Source of the DNA: CAZNNH01 sp964574335
GTDB taxonomy: Bacteria; Acidobacteriota; Vicinamibacteria; Fen-336
Direction: 5' to 3'
DNA length: 21,906 nt
Assembly (NCBI GenBank): GCA_964574335.1
Contig: CAZNNH010000100.1
Coordinates: forward strand, 1-21,906
Part shown: positions 7,288 through 14,335 of the stretch, piece by piece
Layout of the letters: each line of letters starts with the position of its first letter
Numbering within the stretch: position 1 is the stretch's first letter
Position numbers and translations under genes: made by a program
The notes under the pieces: generated by a model
The model's input: only the letters and a program-made list of their open reading frames with translations
The model's database searches: none
What the model was told of the DNA's origin: nothing

Positions 7288-8312
7288 ACGGCCAAGGACG
7301 GCGAGTCTTCCTGCTGCTGGGGCTGAGCCTTCCCCTCCTGGTATTGGTCGGATCGGCGGTCGGCAGCATCCACCTGCCGCTGCTGTCGGTCCTCTCGCAC
7401 CTGGTGAGGCGGCTGGGGATCAGCCTTCCGGGCGTTACCCCCTTGGACGCCCCGGGCCAGGTGATCCTCACCGCGGTGCGCTTGCCGAGGGCGCTCCTGG
7501 CGGCGCTGGTGGGAGGGGGGCTGGCGGTGGTGGGGGCGGCGCTGCAGTCCGTGTTCCGCAACCCGATGGCGGACTCCGGCCTGCTCGGCGTCGGTTCGGG
7601 GGCGGCGCTCGGGGCGGTGATCGCCGTCAAGCTGGGGCTGGCCCACGATGTCTTCCTGGCGCTGCCGCTGTTCGCCTTCGTCGGCGCGTTGCTGGCGATG
7701 CTGGCCGTCTACGGCCTGGCCCACGTCGGCGGCGGGCCGCCCAGCATCCACGGTCTGCTGCTGACCGGTCTGGCGGTCGGCGCGCTGGCGGCGGCCGGGA
7801 CGTCGGTGGTGCTGGTGGCGACCGAGGAGTACCGGGTCCGGACGGTCCTCTTCTGGCTGGCTGGCGGGTTGGAAGGCCGCGGCTGGACCCACCTGCAGCT
7901 CGCCGCGCTGCTCATCCTTCCGGGCGCGGCGGCGCTGCTGCTGCTCTCGCGGCCGCTGGATCTTCTCTCGTTGGGGGCGGACGAGGCCGCCGCCCTCGGC
8001 CTGCCGGTGCACCTGGCCCGCCTCGGCATCCTGGCCCTCGCCTCGCTGGTGGCGGGAGCCGCCACCGCGGTGGCGGGCAGCATCCCGTTCGTGGGCCTGG
8101 TGGTGCCCCACGCCCTGCGCCCGCTGGTCGGACCCACCGGGCGCCGCCTGCTTCCGGCGGCGTTCCTCGGAGGCGCCGTGCTGGTGCTGCTGGCCGACAT
8201 CGCGGCGCGCACGGTGAGCGATCGTTTCGACCTCCCGCTCGGCTCGCTCACGGCGTTTGTCGGCGCCCCCTACTTCCTGATCGCCCTGCGCGGATCCGAG
8301 GGACGGCCGTGA
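7284..8312 (+). CDS. btuC: cobalamin ABC transporter permease (BtuC-like, FecCD family)
   Basis: This 342-residue inner-membrane permease is of the FecCD/BtuC type and has about ten hydrophobic helices along its whole length, the usual number. Family landmarks are LPRALLAALVGGGLAVVGAA near residue 75, FRNPMADSGLLGVGSGAALG near 92-111, and the coupling-helix region FVGLVVPHALRPLVGPTGRR near 270. Its length matches the family (~330). It forms a dimer that moves the corrinoid handed over by the binding protein. The ATG at 7284 overlaps the btuF stop, and its stop overlaps the btuD GTG at 8309, so translation is probably coupled and gives balanced subunits. Siderophore permeases share this fold; the cobalamin call comes from the riboswitch and the receptor. 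Confidence 0.93.
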   Translation: MNGQGRRVFLLLGLSLPLLVLVGSAVGSIHLPLLSVLSHLVRRLGISLPGVTPLDAPGQVILTAVRLPRALLAALVGGGLAVVGAALQSVFRNPMADSGLLGVGSGAALGAVIAVKLGLAHDVFLALPLFAFVGALLAMLAVYGLAHVGGGPPSIHGLLLTGLAVGALAAAGTSVVLVATEEYRVRTVLFWLAGGLEGRGWTHLQLAALLILPGAAALLLLSRPLDLLSLGADEAAALGLPVHLARLGILALASLVAGAATAVAGSIPFVGLVVPHALRPLVGPTGRRLLPAAFLGGAVLVLLADIAARTVSDRFDLPLGSLTAFVGAPYFLIALRGSEGRP

Positions 8313-9118
8313 GCCGGCCGCCGCTGCTCGAGGCCTCCGGCGTGTCGGTCAGCCGTGGGGGGCGCGCCGTGCTGCACGAGGTGGACCTCCGGCTGGTCGG
8401 CGGCCAGGCGATGGCGCTGGTGGGTCCCAACGCGGCCGGCAAGTCGACGCTGGTGCGGGTCCTGGCCGGCCTGCTGCGCCCCAGCCACGGCGTGGTCCGG
8501 CTGGAGGGACGGGACCTCGCCGGCTGGCCACGCGCCGCCGTGGCCCGGCGGGTGGCGCTGGTGACGCCCGACGACGAGGGTGCGGGATCGCTGACCGTGG
8601 GCGACCGGGTGGCGCTCGGACGCTACCCGCACCGCGGGCCGTTCCGGCCGTTGACCCGGGACGACGACGACGCGATCCGGAACGCCCTCGAGGCCACCGG
8701 CATCGGGGCGCTGGCGCTCCGGCCGCTCTCCACGCTGTCGGCGGGAGAGCGGCAGCTCGCCGCGCTGGCCCGCGGCCTGGCGCAGGAGCCGCGGGTGCTG
8801 CTCCTCGACGAGCCGGCGGCGCATCTCGACATCGGCCACCAGCTCCAGCTTTTCCACGTGCTCGACGAGGTGCGGGCACGAGGCGTGGCGGTGCTGGCCG
8901 TGGTCCACGACCTGCAGCGCGCGGCGCTGTGGGCGGAGCGGCTGGTGCTGCTGGCCGGCGGGCGGGTGGTCGCCGAGGGAGATCCGGCCGCGGTCCTGCT
9001 GGGCGACGCTGCGGCGCAGGCGTTCGGCGTGGCCATCCACGGCCATGCGGTACCCGGCGTGGCCGGGCGGCTCTTCAGCTTCTTGAACGGCAAGGCCGCC
9101 GGGCCGGAAGCGCCCTGA
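8309..9118 (+). CDS. btuD: cobalamin ABC transporter ATPase (BtuD-like)
   Basis: This is the 269-residue ATP-hydrolysing subunit. Walker A is GPNAAGKST (39-47), with Ala in place of the usual Gly at the fourth position. The signature is LSAGERQ, a conservative change from LSGGE. Walker B is VLLLDEP, followed by a D-loop (AAHLDIGHQ) and the switch His in VVHDL. All are in order, so it should be active. The GTG start at 8309 overlaps the btuC stop (GTGA). A longer frame upstream runs through btuC and is not coding. It is the last gene of the riboswitch-led operon. Only 42 bases separate it from the convergent gene ending at 9161, and I see no clear terminator hairpin there. Confidence 0.92.
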   Translation: MSRPPLLEASGVSVSRGGRAVLHEVDLRLVGGQAMALVGPNAAGKSTLVRVLAGLLRPSHGVVRLEGRDLAGWPRAAVARRVALVTPDDEGAGSLTVGDRVALGRYPHRGPFRPLTRDDDDAIRNALEATGIGALALRPLSTLSAGERQLAALARGLAQEPRVLLLDEPAAHLDIGHQLQLFHVLDEVRARGVAVLAVVHDLQRAALWAERLVLLAGGRVVAEGDPAAVLLGDAAAQAFGVAIHGHAVPGVAGRLFSFLNGKAAGPEAP

Positions 9119-9160
9119 GGCAGCAGAGGCGGAAGCCCGCGCCCGCCACGCGGTGACGGT

Positions 9161-10060
9161 CTACTCGAGGGTGCTGAGCTGCTCCAGCAGCGCCTCGGCC
9201 GTCGCCTCGCCCCTGAGCAAGAAGGCCGCCTGGGCGATCTCGTCCACGGCTTCCCACACTGCTTCGGGACCGCCACCACGTTGGATCTCGCTGCGTGCGT
9301 TGTCGCAGTGGCGGTTGACGATGATCTCGACGGAGGTGCCGAGGGTGCGGTTGCAGAGATCCCTCACGCGCGCCAGCCGCAGCAGGGCCCGGCTGGCCGG
9401 GGCGCGGGAATCGGCGGCCCGGGCTGCGGCCTTCCGCCGAGGGGGAGCGGCGGGCAGTGGAGGCGGAGAGGCCGGCAGCGGAGGGGGAGAGTTGGGCTGG
9501 TGGCTCACCTTCCGGGGGCCGGCGCCGTTCCCCAGGCGGATCAGCCCCGCGGAGATGAGGCCGTACAGGACCTTCGCCGTGTCGAAGGGCGGCAGGCCGG
9601 CCATGCCGGCGATGGCCTTGACGCTGCGCCGGCCGTCGATCTTCGCGAGCACCAGCCATTCGGCGGTGTTCAGGAAGATCCGGTCGCCGCGGTCGGGCTG
9701 GGTGACGTACTCGGGCACCAGGTCCGTGGAGGGCACCTTCCGCGACACCACCCGCCACTCGTCGACGCGCTGCGCGGCCTGCATGAGCAGCGTGGTGTTG
9801 CTCTTCGAGATCGTGCGCCGCGGGTGGGCGTCGCCCGGCTCGAACTCGAAGTCTCCCTCGGTCGCCAGGACCATGGCGTAGACGGCCTCCTCGCCGACGT
9901 GGGGGCCGAGCTGGGCGTGTACGACCTGGCCGTCGACCAGGTAGACCTCGCCGCGTTCTTTCCCGTTCCTGATGTGGAGGACCCCCGTCTTGCGGCTCAC
10001 GCCGACGAGCTGAATCAGGTCCGTGAGCTGGATCTCGGCAAGCGACCCTTCGAAGGACAT
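9161..10060 (-). CDS. DUF4388 (PATAN) domain protein
   Basis: This is a 299-residue cytoplasmic protein. The N-terminus (FEGSLAEIQLTDLIQLVG through GVLHIRNGKERGEVYLVDG and on to about residue 100) is a PATAN/DUF4388 domain, found in proteins tied to two-component, gliding and polarity signalling in Deltaproteobacteria, Acidobacteria and related groups. Residues ~125-190 look like a winged-helix-type region (LVLAKIDGRRSVKAIA, LISAGLIRLG). A Pro/Ala-rich linker follows (PPPLPASPPPLPAAPP), then a helical C-terminus of ~85 residues with no known motif. The ATG at 10060 has a good ribosome site (GAGGTGGG); the longer frame upstream is Pro/Arg-rich and non-coding. It is divergent from the sigma factor gene and convergent with btuD. 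The molecular function is unknown. Confidence 0.85.
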   Translation of the reverse strand: MSFEGSLAEIQLTDLIQLVGVSRKTGVLHIRNGKERGEVYLVDGQVVHAQLGPHVGEEAVYAMVLATEGDFEFEPGDAHPRRTISKSNTTLLMQAAQRVDEWRVVSRKVPSTDLVPEYVTQPDRGDRIFLNTAEWLVLAKIDGRRSVKAIAGMAGLPPFDTAKVLYGLISAGLIRLGNGAGPRKVSHQPNSPPPLPASPPPLPAAPPRRKAAARAADSRAPASRALLRLARVRDLCNRTLGTSVEIIVNRHCDNARSEIQRGGGPEAVWEAVDEIAQAAFLLRGEATAEALLEQLSTLE

Positions 10061-10365
10061 CGTCCCACCTCGGGCCGGGCCAGCAATGCCCCAGCCCGAC
10101 CTCCTATCAGTAAGAGGGTGCGGCAACCGGGCCGGAGATACAGGCAAGAGAGGCGGTTCTTCGCCGGCCGGCTCTGAGCCGACTAACGGCACCGACGGGG
10201 GAGGGGATAAACTCGCTGTGACGACCTCGACGGGGAAGATCGGGGCACGATCCCAGGCTTCCGGCGTTCGAGCTGGCCTCGCCAGCGCAGGTGCCCGGCC
10301 AACGGCCACGCCACAAGCCCAGACAGCGTGGAATGGCCGACCCCGGTCTCGCGACCGTCCGCAGC
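10061..10365. other. divergent intergenic region between the DUF4388 gene and the sigma gene
   Basis: These 305 bases hold no convincing gene. They must contain the start signals of both divergent genes. I see a 5-bp hairpin (CGGCT 10169-10173 with AGCCG 10177-10181) and scattered AT-rich words (CCTATCAG at 10103-10110, GGATAAACT near 10204-10213), but no clean -35/-10 pair on either strand. A longer reading of the sigma gene from 10291 or 10333 would use part of this stretch. Confidence 0.5.
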
Positions 10366-11001
10366 ATGGCAATGAGCAAGAAGACCCGCCAGCCCCCCGA
10401 CCCCCATGGGAGCCAGCCCCGGCCCCCTGCGACACCCGAACCCTCCCGCGGTGTGGGCGATCGGGCTCTCGTGCTGGCGTGCCTGCGCGGAGACGAGCAG
10501 GCCTGGCAAGCCCTGATCCGGAAGTACAAGAACCTCATCTTCTCCATTCCGCTCAAGTACGGGGCCACTCCAGAGGACGCCGCGGACATCTTCCAGCTCG
10601 TCTGCCTCGAGCTCTACACGGACCTCGCGCGGCTGCGGAACACCGACAACCTCCGGCCCTGGCTGATGACGGTGACAGCTCATCAGGCTTTCCACTGGAA
10701 GCGCAAGATGAGGCGCCAGCCGCGCGCCGACGAGGAGCTCCTGCAGGAGGCTCCGGCCCCCGATTCCACCATCCCCGCGGCCCTCTATCAGGAAGCGGAG
10801 AGAGAGCAGTTGGTGCGCGAGGCCGTCACCCGCCTCTCGGAGCGCTGTCAGAGGCTGGTCCGAATGCTGTTCTACGAGCAGCCGCCGCTGCCGTACGCCC
10901 AGGTCGCCCAGCGGCTTGGTCTGGCGGTCGGGTCGGTGGGCTTCATCCGGGCTCGTTGCCTGAAGAGCCTCCAGCGCGCGCTGGTCGAGCTGGGGTTCTG
11001 A
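10366..11001 (+). CDS. ECF-like sigma-70 family RNA polymerase sigma factor
   Basis: This sigma factor of about 211 residues has regions 2 and 4 only, the ECF layout. A Pro-rich N-terminal tail of ~30 residues precedes region 2. Region 2 runs from ALVLACLRGDEQAWQALIRK through AADIFQLVCLELYTDLARLR to LRPWLMTVTAHQAFHWKRK, the part that binds core polymerase and the -10 element. Region 4 has LSERCQRLVRMLFYE and a helix-turn-helix in YAQVAQRLGLAVGSVGFIRARCLKSLQRAL, which reads the -35 element. The start is uncertain: ATG at 10366 or 10372 is most natural, 10333 and 10291 are possible, and none has a strong ribosome site. The next gene on the strand encodes a zinc-finger-like protein that may be its anti-sigma factor. 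Target promoters are unknown. Confidence 0.85.
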   Translation: MAMSKKTRQPPDPHGSQPRPPATPEPSRGVGDRALVLACLRGDEQAWQALIRKYKNLIFSIPLKYGATPEDAADIFQLVCLELYTDLARLRNTDNLRPWLMTVTAHQAFHWKRKMRRQPRADEELLQEAPAPDSTIPAALYQEAEREQLVREAVTRLSERCQRLVRMLFYEQPPLPYAQVAQRLGLAVGSVGFIRARCLKSLQRALVELGF

Positions 11002-11106
11002 GATGCCCGCGACCGCGCCGGGGCCCCATGCAGGAATCCTGCCAGAACGGCCTCGTCCGTTTCTCCGAGTCCGTCTGAGTGATCGGGGTTACGGTGGGCG
11101 GCGGCG

Positions 11107-11137
11107 CCTATATTTCCCTGCAGAGAGCCGCACCCTT
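11107..11137 (+). promoter_or_regulatory. candidate promoter/leader block upstream of the small H-C-C protein gene
   Basis: The 252 bases after the sigma gene stop (11002-11253) hold no gene I can support. CCTATATTT at 11107-11115 is strikingly AT-rich for this DNA and resembles a -10 element. ACCCTT begins at 11132. The same two words, CCTATCTT and ACCCTT in the same order and at nearly the same spacing, precede the paralogous gene on the other strand (14252-14259 and beyond). No shared -35 word is visible. Confidence 0.3.
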
Positions 11138-11253
11138 CACCAGAGAAGAGGCCACCCCGAACCCGTGCGTTCGGTCCCAGAGACCGGTTGGGGGCCGTCG
11201 TTGGACTGCGAGAGCGGGCGTGGGCCTCGTGGAGCGCGAGGAGGGGGCGAGCA

Positions 11254-11907
11254 TTGACACACTACGGCGTGGAGCTCTGGGTGGACTACGCCCGAGACGT
11301 GGTCGGGGACGAGGTTCGCGCGGCGATGGACGCCCACCTTTCCGGCGGGTGCTCGCGCTGCCAAGCCACCCGAGACGTGCTGGGCCGGTTTGCCGAGCTG
11401 GCGGCCCAGGATCGCCAGAACGAGCCCCCGGAGCAGGTGGTGCAAAGGGCGGAGGCGATTTTCGAGAGCCGCCGTCCCGTCGACCTGAAGGCATTCACCA
11501 CCACCCTCGCCCGGCTCGTCTACGACAGCGTGCGCGACCCGCTTCCCGCGGGGGCGCGGGCGCAGGGTCAGCCTCGCCAGGCGTTGTACGAGACCGACGA
11601 CCACTCGATCCACATCCAAGTGGACCGTGAGCGGCCCGGCCGTGATCGCGCGATCCCCCGTCTGGTCGTCGTCGGACAGATCGTCGATCGCTCGCAGCCC
11701 GGCCGGCGCCTCGAGGAGGTGCCGGTTCTCCTGAAGTCCGGGCGCCAGGTGACCGCCACGGCCGTGACCAACAGCCTCGGGGAGTTCCACATCGAGTGCC
11801 TGCCGGAGGCCGGCCTGCGGCTCGAGATCCCGGTCGGGGACGGCTCGGTCATCGAGCTGCCCCTCCTGGCCCGAGCCGAGGGAGGCATCGCGCTGCAAGA
11901 GGGCTAG
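11254..11907 (+). CDS. putative zinc-finger-type sigma regulator with C-terminal beta domain (copy 1)
   Basis: This 217-residue protein has no membrane segment. Near the N-terminus it carries AHLSGGCSRC, giving His28, Cys33 and Cys36. This H-x4-C-x2-C pattern resembles the H-x3-C-x2-C zinc motif of anti-sigma (ZAS) factors. A helical middle part follows, then the conserved stretch LARLVYDSVRDPLPAGARA. The C-terminal ~70 residues look like a carboxypeptidase-regulatory-like beta sandwich (VPVLLKSGRQV, NSLGEFHIECLP). It is plainly paralogous to the protein at 13473-14102. The TTG start at 11254 is chosen because a strong GAGGAGGGGG site (11238-11247) precedes it, and because His28, Cys33 and Cys36 then fall at exactly the same numbers as in the paralogue. 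The anti-sigma role is inferred from the motif and from the sigma gene 252 bases upstream. Confidence 0.75.
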   Translation: MTHYGVELWVDYARDVVGDEVRAAMDAHLSGGCSRCQATRDVLGRFAELAAQDRQNEPPEQVVQRAEAIFESRRPVDLKAFTTTLARLVYDSVRDPLPAGARAQGQPRQALYETDDHSIHIQVDRERPGRDRAIPRLVVVGQIVDRSQPGRRLEEVPVLLKSGRQVTATAVTNSLGEFHIECLPEAGLRLEIPVGDGSVIELPLLARAEGGIALQEG

Positions 11908-11944
11908 CCGGCCCTCCCCTAGGCCGTTCCGGCAATCGCGCGTC

Positions 11945-11978
11945 GCGGACGCCGCCGTCATGAACCGGCGGCGTCCGC
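11945..11978. terminator. 13-bp perfect hairpin, probable bidirectional terminator
   Basis: GCGGACGCCGCCG (11945-11957) and its exact reverse complement (11966-11978) enclose an 8-base loop. The hairpin lies between two converging genes, 37 bases after the stop at 11907 and about 55 bases from the protease stop. It is the strongest stem I found in the window. No T-run accompanies it on either strand, which is common in very GC-rich genomes. Confidence 0.65.
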
Positions 11979-12033
11979 TGTAGAGCCCTGAGGGAGGAGC
12001 CTCCCATCGGGCCGGTACCGCCTGTCCGTCAGC

Positions 12034-13463
12034 CTACCTGTGGCCGCGCCGCGCTTCGAGACGCGTCACCGCGGCGGGTACATCGATACGTCCGAAACCC
12101 AGCTCATCACCGATGAACTGGGATGCCTCGAACGCCTCGAAGGCGGACCAGGCCCGCAAGTCGCCATCGGTGGACGCCAGCACGGCTGCGGCTCCCGAGA
12201 CGAGGGCCGCGCTGAACGAGGTGCCGGACACGAGGGCGTAGTGTCCGCCGGGGAACGTGGTCACCAGGTTCTCACCGGGAGCCGCCACCGTGACCAGCCT
12301 CTCGCCGAAGTTGGAGAACCCGGCGCGCTCGTCGAGGTCGTTGGTCGCAGCCACCCCGATCACCCGCCTGAGCCCGGCCGGGTAGACCACCGTTTCGATG
12401 CCGTCGTTGCCGGCCGAGCCCACGCAGATGACGCCGTGGCCGGCGGCGTAGTCGACGGCGCGGCTGATCTGCCGCGAGGTGTCCATGCTGAAGCTCATGT
12501 TGATGACCTTCGCGCCGTTGTCGACGGCGTAGTAGATGGCCTCTACGATGTCCGAGATCCGGCTCTCGCCGGCCGCCGTGAAGGCCTTGAGGGGCATGAT
12601 CCGGGCCTGGGGGGCCAGCAGGTGAACCAGCCCGGCCACCATCGTCCCGTGGCCGAAGGACGCCGGCACGACCAGCCCGTCGAGGACGGACACGGTGGAC
12701 TGGTCGAGGACGGACACGGTGGACTGGTCGAGGNNNNNNNNNNNNNNNNNNNNNNNNNNNNNNNNNNNNNNNNNNNNNNNNNNNNNNNNNNNNNNNNNNN
12801 NNNNNNNNNNNNNNNNNNNNNNNNNNNNNNNNNGTCGAGGACGGACACGGTGGACTGGTCGAGGACGGACACGGTGGACTGGTCGAGGTCCGGCCACTCG
12901 GACCCCCCCTCCAGGTCACGTGTGAAGTCGTAGCCGGCGGAGAGATCAGAGAAGAGCATCGGATGTCTCGGATCCACTCCCGTGTCGATCACGGCGACGA
13001 CGACGCTGGCCCCCGTGTGTGAGGTGCTGCGCGCCCAGTCGGCGCCGACCAGGTCGACCGCAGGTTGGTACACATAACCCGCCCAGGCCAGCTCTCCATA
13101 GAAGTCCATCGGCGTCTTGTCGAGGGAGCCGGCCACGACGTCGGGTGGCTGCGCCGGCGGGCTCTCGCGGTAGGGGCTTCGTATCCGGACCCGCTCGTCG
13201 TTCTCGAACTCGTCGATCTGGGTCTCGGCTCGGAGCAGCTCGTGGAGCTGTTGGCGCGACATCCCGTCGGGACCCATCACCAGGTGGAGACCGGAACGCC
13301 GGAGTGGCCGGAGGTAGCGCAACCCGTGAGTGGCACAGACCTGCTCGAGCCGATCGGAGCTCGCCCGCACCACGAGCCGCTCGCCGGCCCGGGCTGGAGA
13401 TAGCTGCCCCTGGAGGAGCCAGAGCGACGTCGCTGCTACGGCAACCGTCAGTCCTTTTCTCAT
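12034..13463 (-). CDS. secreted subtilisin-like serine protease (S8) with an internal octapeptide repeat; broken by an assembly gap
   Basis: A Sec signal peptide (residues 1-26, ending SPARA) is followed by an I9-like propeptide (about 29-95) that would fold and inhibit the enzyme before activation. The S8 domain shows the full triad: Asp160 in VVVAVIDTGVDPRHP, His in SFGHGTMVAG (codon 12649-12651) and Ser in GTSFSAALVSG (codon 12217-12219). The oxyanion Asn lies in GSAGNDG. Between Asp and His, where subtilisins have a short loop, lies a QSTVSVLD tandem array interrupted by 100 N. The halves read in different frames across the N run, but the frame is restored if the missing length is 24n-7 bases, so I regard the gene as intact. 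The start at 13463 has a GGGGGA site and lies 9 bases after the stop of the upstream small gene. The substrate is unknown. Confidence 0.88.
12679..12888 (-). repeat. 24-bp in-frame tandem repeat array inside the protease gene
   Basis: Full identical units stand at 12679-12702, 12703-12726, 12834-12857 and 12858-12881, with 7-base part units (GTCGAGG) at 12727-12733 and 12882-12888. The 100-N gap falls in the middle. On the coding strand each unit encodes QSTVSVLD. All visible copies are identical at the DNA level, synonymous sites included, which points to recent expansion or ongoing homogenisation. The true copy number is unknown. Confidence 0.95.
12734..12833. other. assembly gap of exactly 100 N
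   Basis: The gap is a round-number placeholder, so its length says nothing about the missing DNA. Both edges stop at the same seven bases (GTCGAGG) of the repeat unit. This suggests that the assembler failed to cross the array and that only further repeat units are missing. Confidence 0.97.
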
Positions 13464-13472
13464 GGCGTCCCC

Positions 13473-14102
13473 CTAGCTGGCCCGGGGCAACGAGACTTCG
13501 ATTCGCGTCTCCGCCTCGACGGAAACCCGCAGATGGAGGTCGTCCGTGGAGGCACACTCGAGGTGGAACTCGCCGTGCTCGCTGCTGCGGGCCTGGGCCG
13601 CCACCTCCCTTCCCGACATCAAGACCACCAGCTTGTCGGCCACCCACCTGCCTGGCCGTCTGCGGTCCGCGATCTGCCCCACCACCACCATGCGGGAGGC
13701 ACCGTGCTCGCGGCCCGCGTGCTCGCGGCTCATCTGAAGATCGACGGCGTAGTCCGCCGCTTCGTAGAGGGCCTGGCTCGGTCGGTCCTTGGCCCGTACA
13801 CCGGCCGGGAGGGGGTCGAGGACCGAGTCGTAGACCAACCGGGCCAGGATCGTCCTGAGGCTGTCGCTCTCCTGCTTCGGTTGCCGCGACGGGAAGATCT
13901 GCTCGGCGCGGCTCACCACGTCGGGGAGCGGCGCGTAGCTCGATTCCGCGCGCGCCGTCGAAGCCAGCTTGCCGAGCACGCTCGCTTGGCGCTGGCAGCT
14001 TGGGCAGCCGGAGGCCAGGTGGGCCTCCAGATCCGGGTGGTCCGCCTCACCGGCCAGACCACGTGCGTAGTCGACCAAAAGGCCTGTCGCGATGTGCTTC
14101 AT
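13473..14102 (-). CDS. putative zinc-finger-type sigma regulator with C-terminal beta domain (copy 2)
   Basis: This 209-residue protein has no membrane segment and is a clear paralogue of the protein at 11254-11907. Shared blocks are LVDYAR near residue 9, HL..GC..C with His28, Cys33 and Cys36, LARLVYDSV-DPLPAG-RA, QALYE, VVVGQI-DR, and a C-terminal beta domain (LMSGREV, EHGEFHLEC). The ATG at 14102 has a good GAGGAG site. The secreted protease gene follows after 9 bases, so the two are co-transcribed. The H-C-C cluster suggests zinc binding as in ZAS anti-sigma factors, and this copy could compete with or replace copy 1 at the sigma factor. That role is an inference; the beta domain could instead bind another protein such as the CHAT protease. 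The family name is unknown to me. Confidence 0.78.
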   Translation of the reverse strand: MKHIATGLLVDYARGLAGEADHPDLEAHLASGCPSCQRQASVLGKLASTARAESSYAPLPDVVSRAEQIFPSRQPKQESDSLRTILARLVYDSVLDPLPAGVRAKDRPSQALYEAADYAVDLQMSREHAGREHGASRMVVVGQIADRRRPGRWVADKLVVLMSGREVAAQARSSEHGEFHLECASTDDLHLRVSVEAETRIEVSLPRAS

Positions 14103-14335
14103 GGCTCCTCTTCATCCATGCGTGCGGAGGTTCTCCATCCCGGGCGTCGGCCGGGCTCGCCTCCGCTACGTCTGACGCGTCCGCCCCGAGGAAAGGCCTC
14201 GCGGCGGCCACAAGTCACCCTTCGTCCATTAAGGGTCTCCTCGGGCCGAAGAAGATAGGGCTCTTCTGCTCTTTGTGTGGGTCGCGCGTGGCCCTCGACG
14301 CGGGATCCCGCACCGGGCCCGGCGGTCCCGCCGTT
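14103..14335 (-). promoter_or_regulatory. intergenic region between the CHAT gene and copy 2; possible promoter
   Basis: No gene is seen in these 233 bases. Read on the - strand, a CGGCGG/CCGCCG hairpin (14320-14333) lies just after the CHAT stop, and the palindrome GCGGGATCCCGC follows at 14300-14311. CCTATCTT (complement of 14252-14259) and then ACCCTT lie about 150 bases before the start of copy 2, mirroring the block upstream of copy 1. This suggests a terminator for the CHAT gene followed by a separate promoter for copy 2 and the protease. Confidence 0.35.

Noticed and set aside
9119..9160. Terminator between btuD and the convergent DUF4388 gene
   Set aside because: One was expected from the layout, but no stem of useful length is visible in the 42 bases.
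11030..11042. GCAGGAATCCTGC palindrome after the sigma gene as a terminator
   Set aside because: It allows only a 5-bp stem with a 3-base loop and has no T-run, which is too weak to call.
12679..12888. Possible CRISPR array from regularly spaced repeats
   Set aside because: The units are head-to-tail with no spacers, lie inside a protease reading frame and translate to a clean octapeptide. This is a coding minisatellite.
12034..13463. Calling the protease a pseudogene or two genes because the halves are in different frames
   Set aside because: The only break is the 100-N placeholder, and a missing length of 24n-7 bases joins the frames. Both halves carry the expected catalytic motifs in order.
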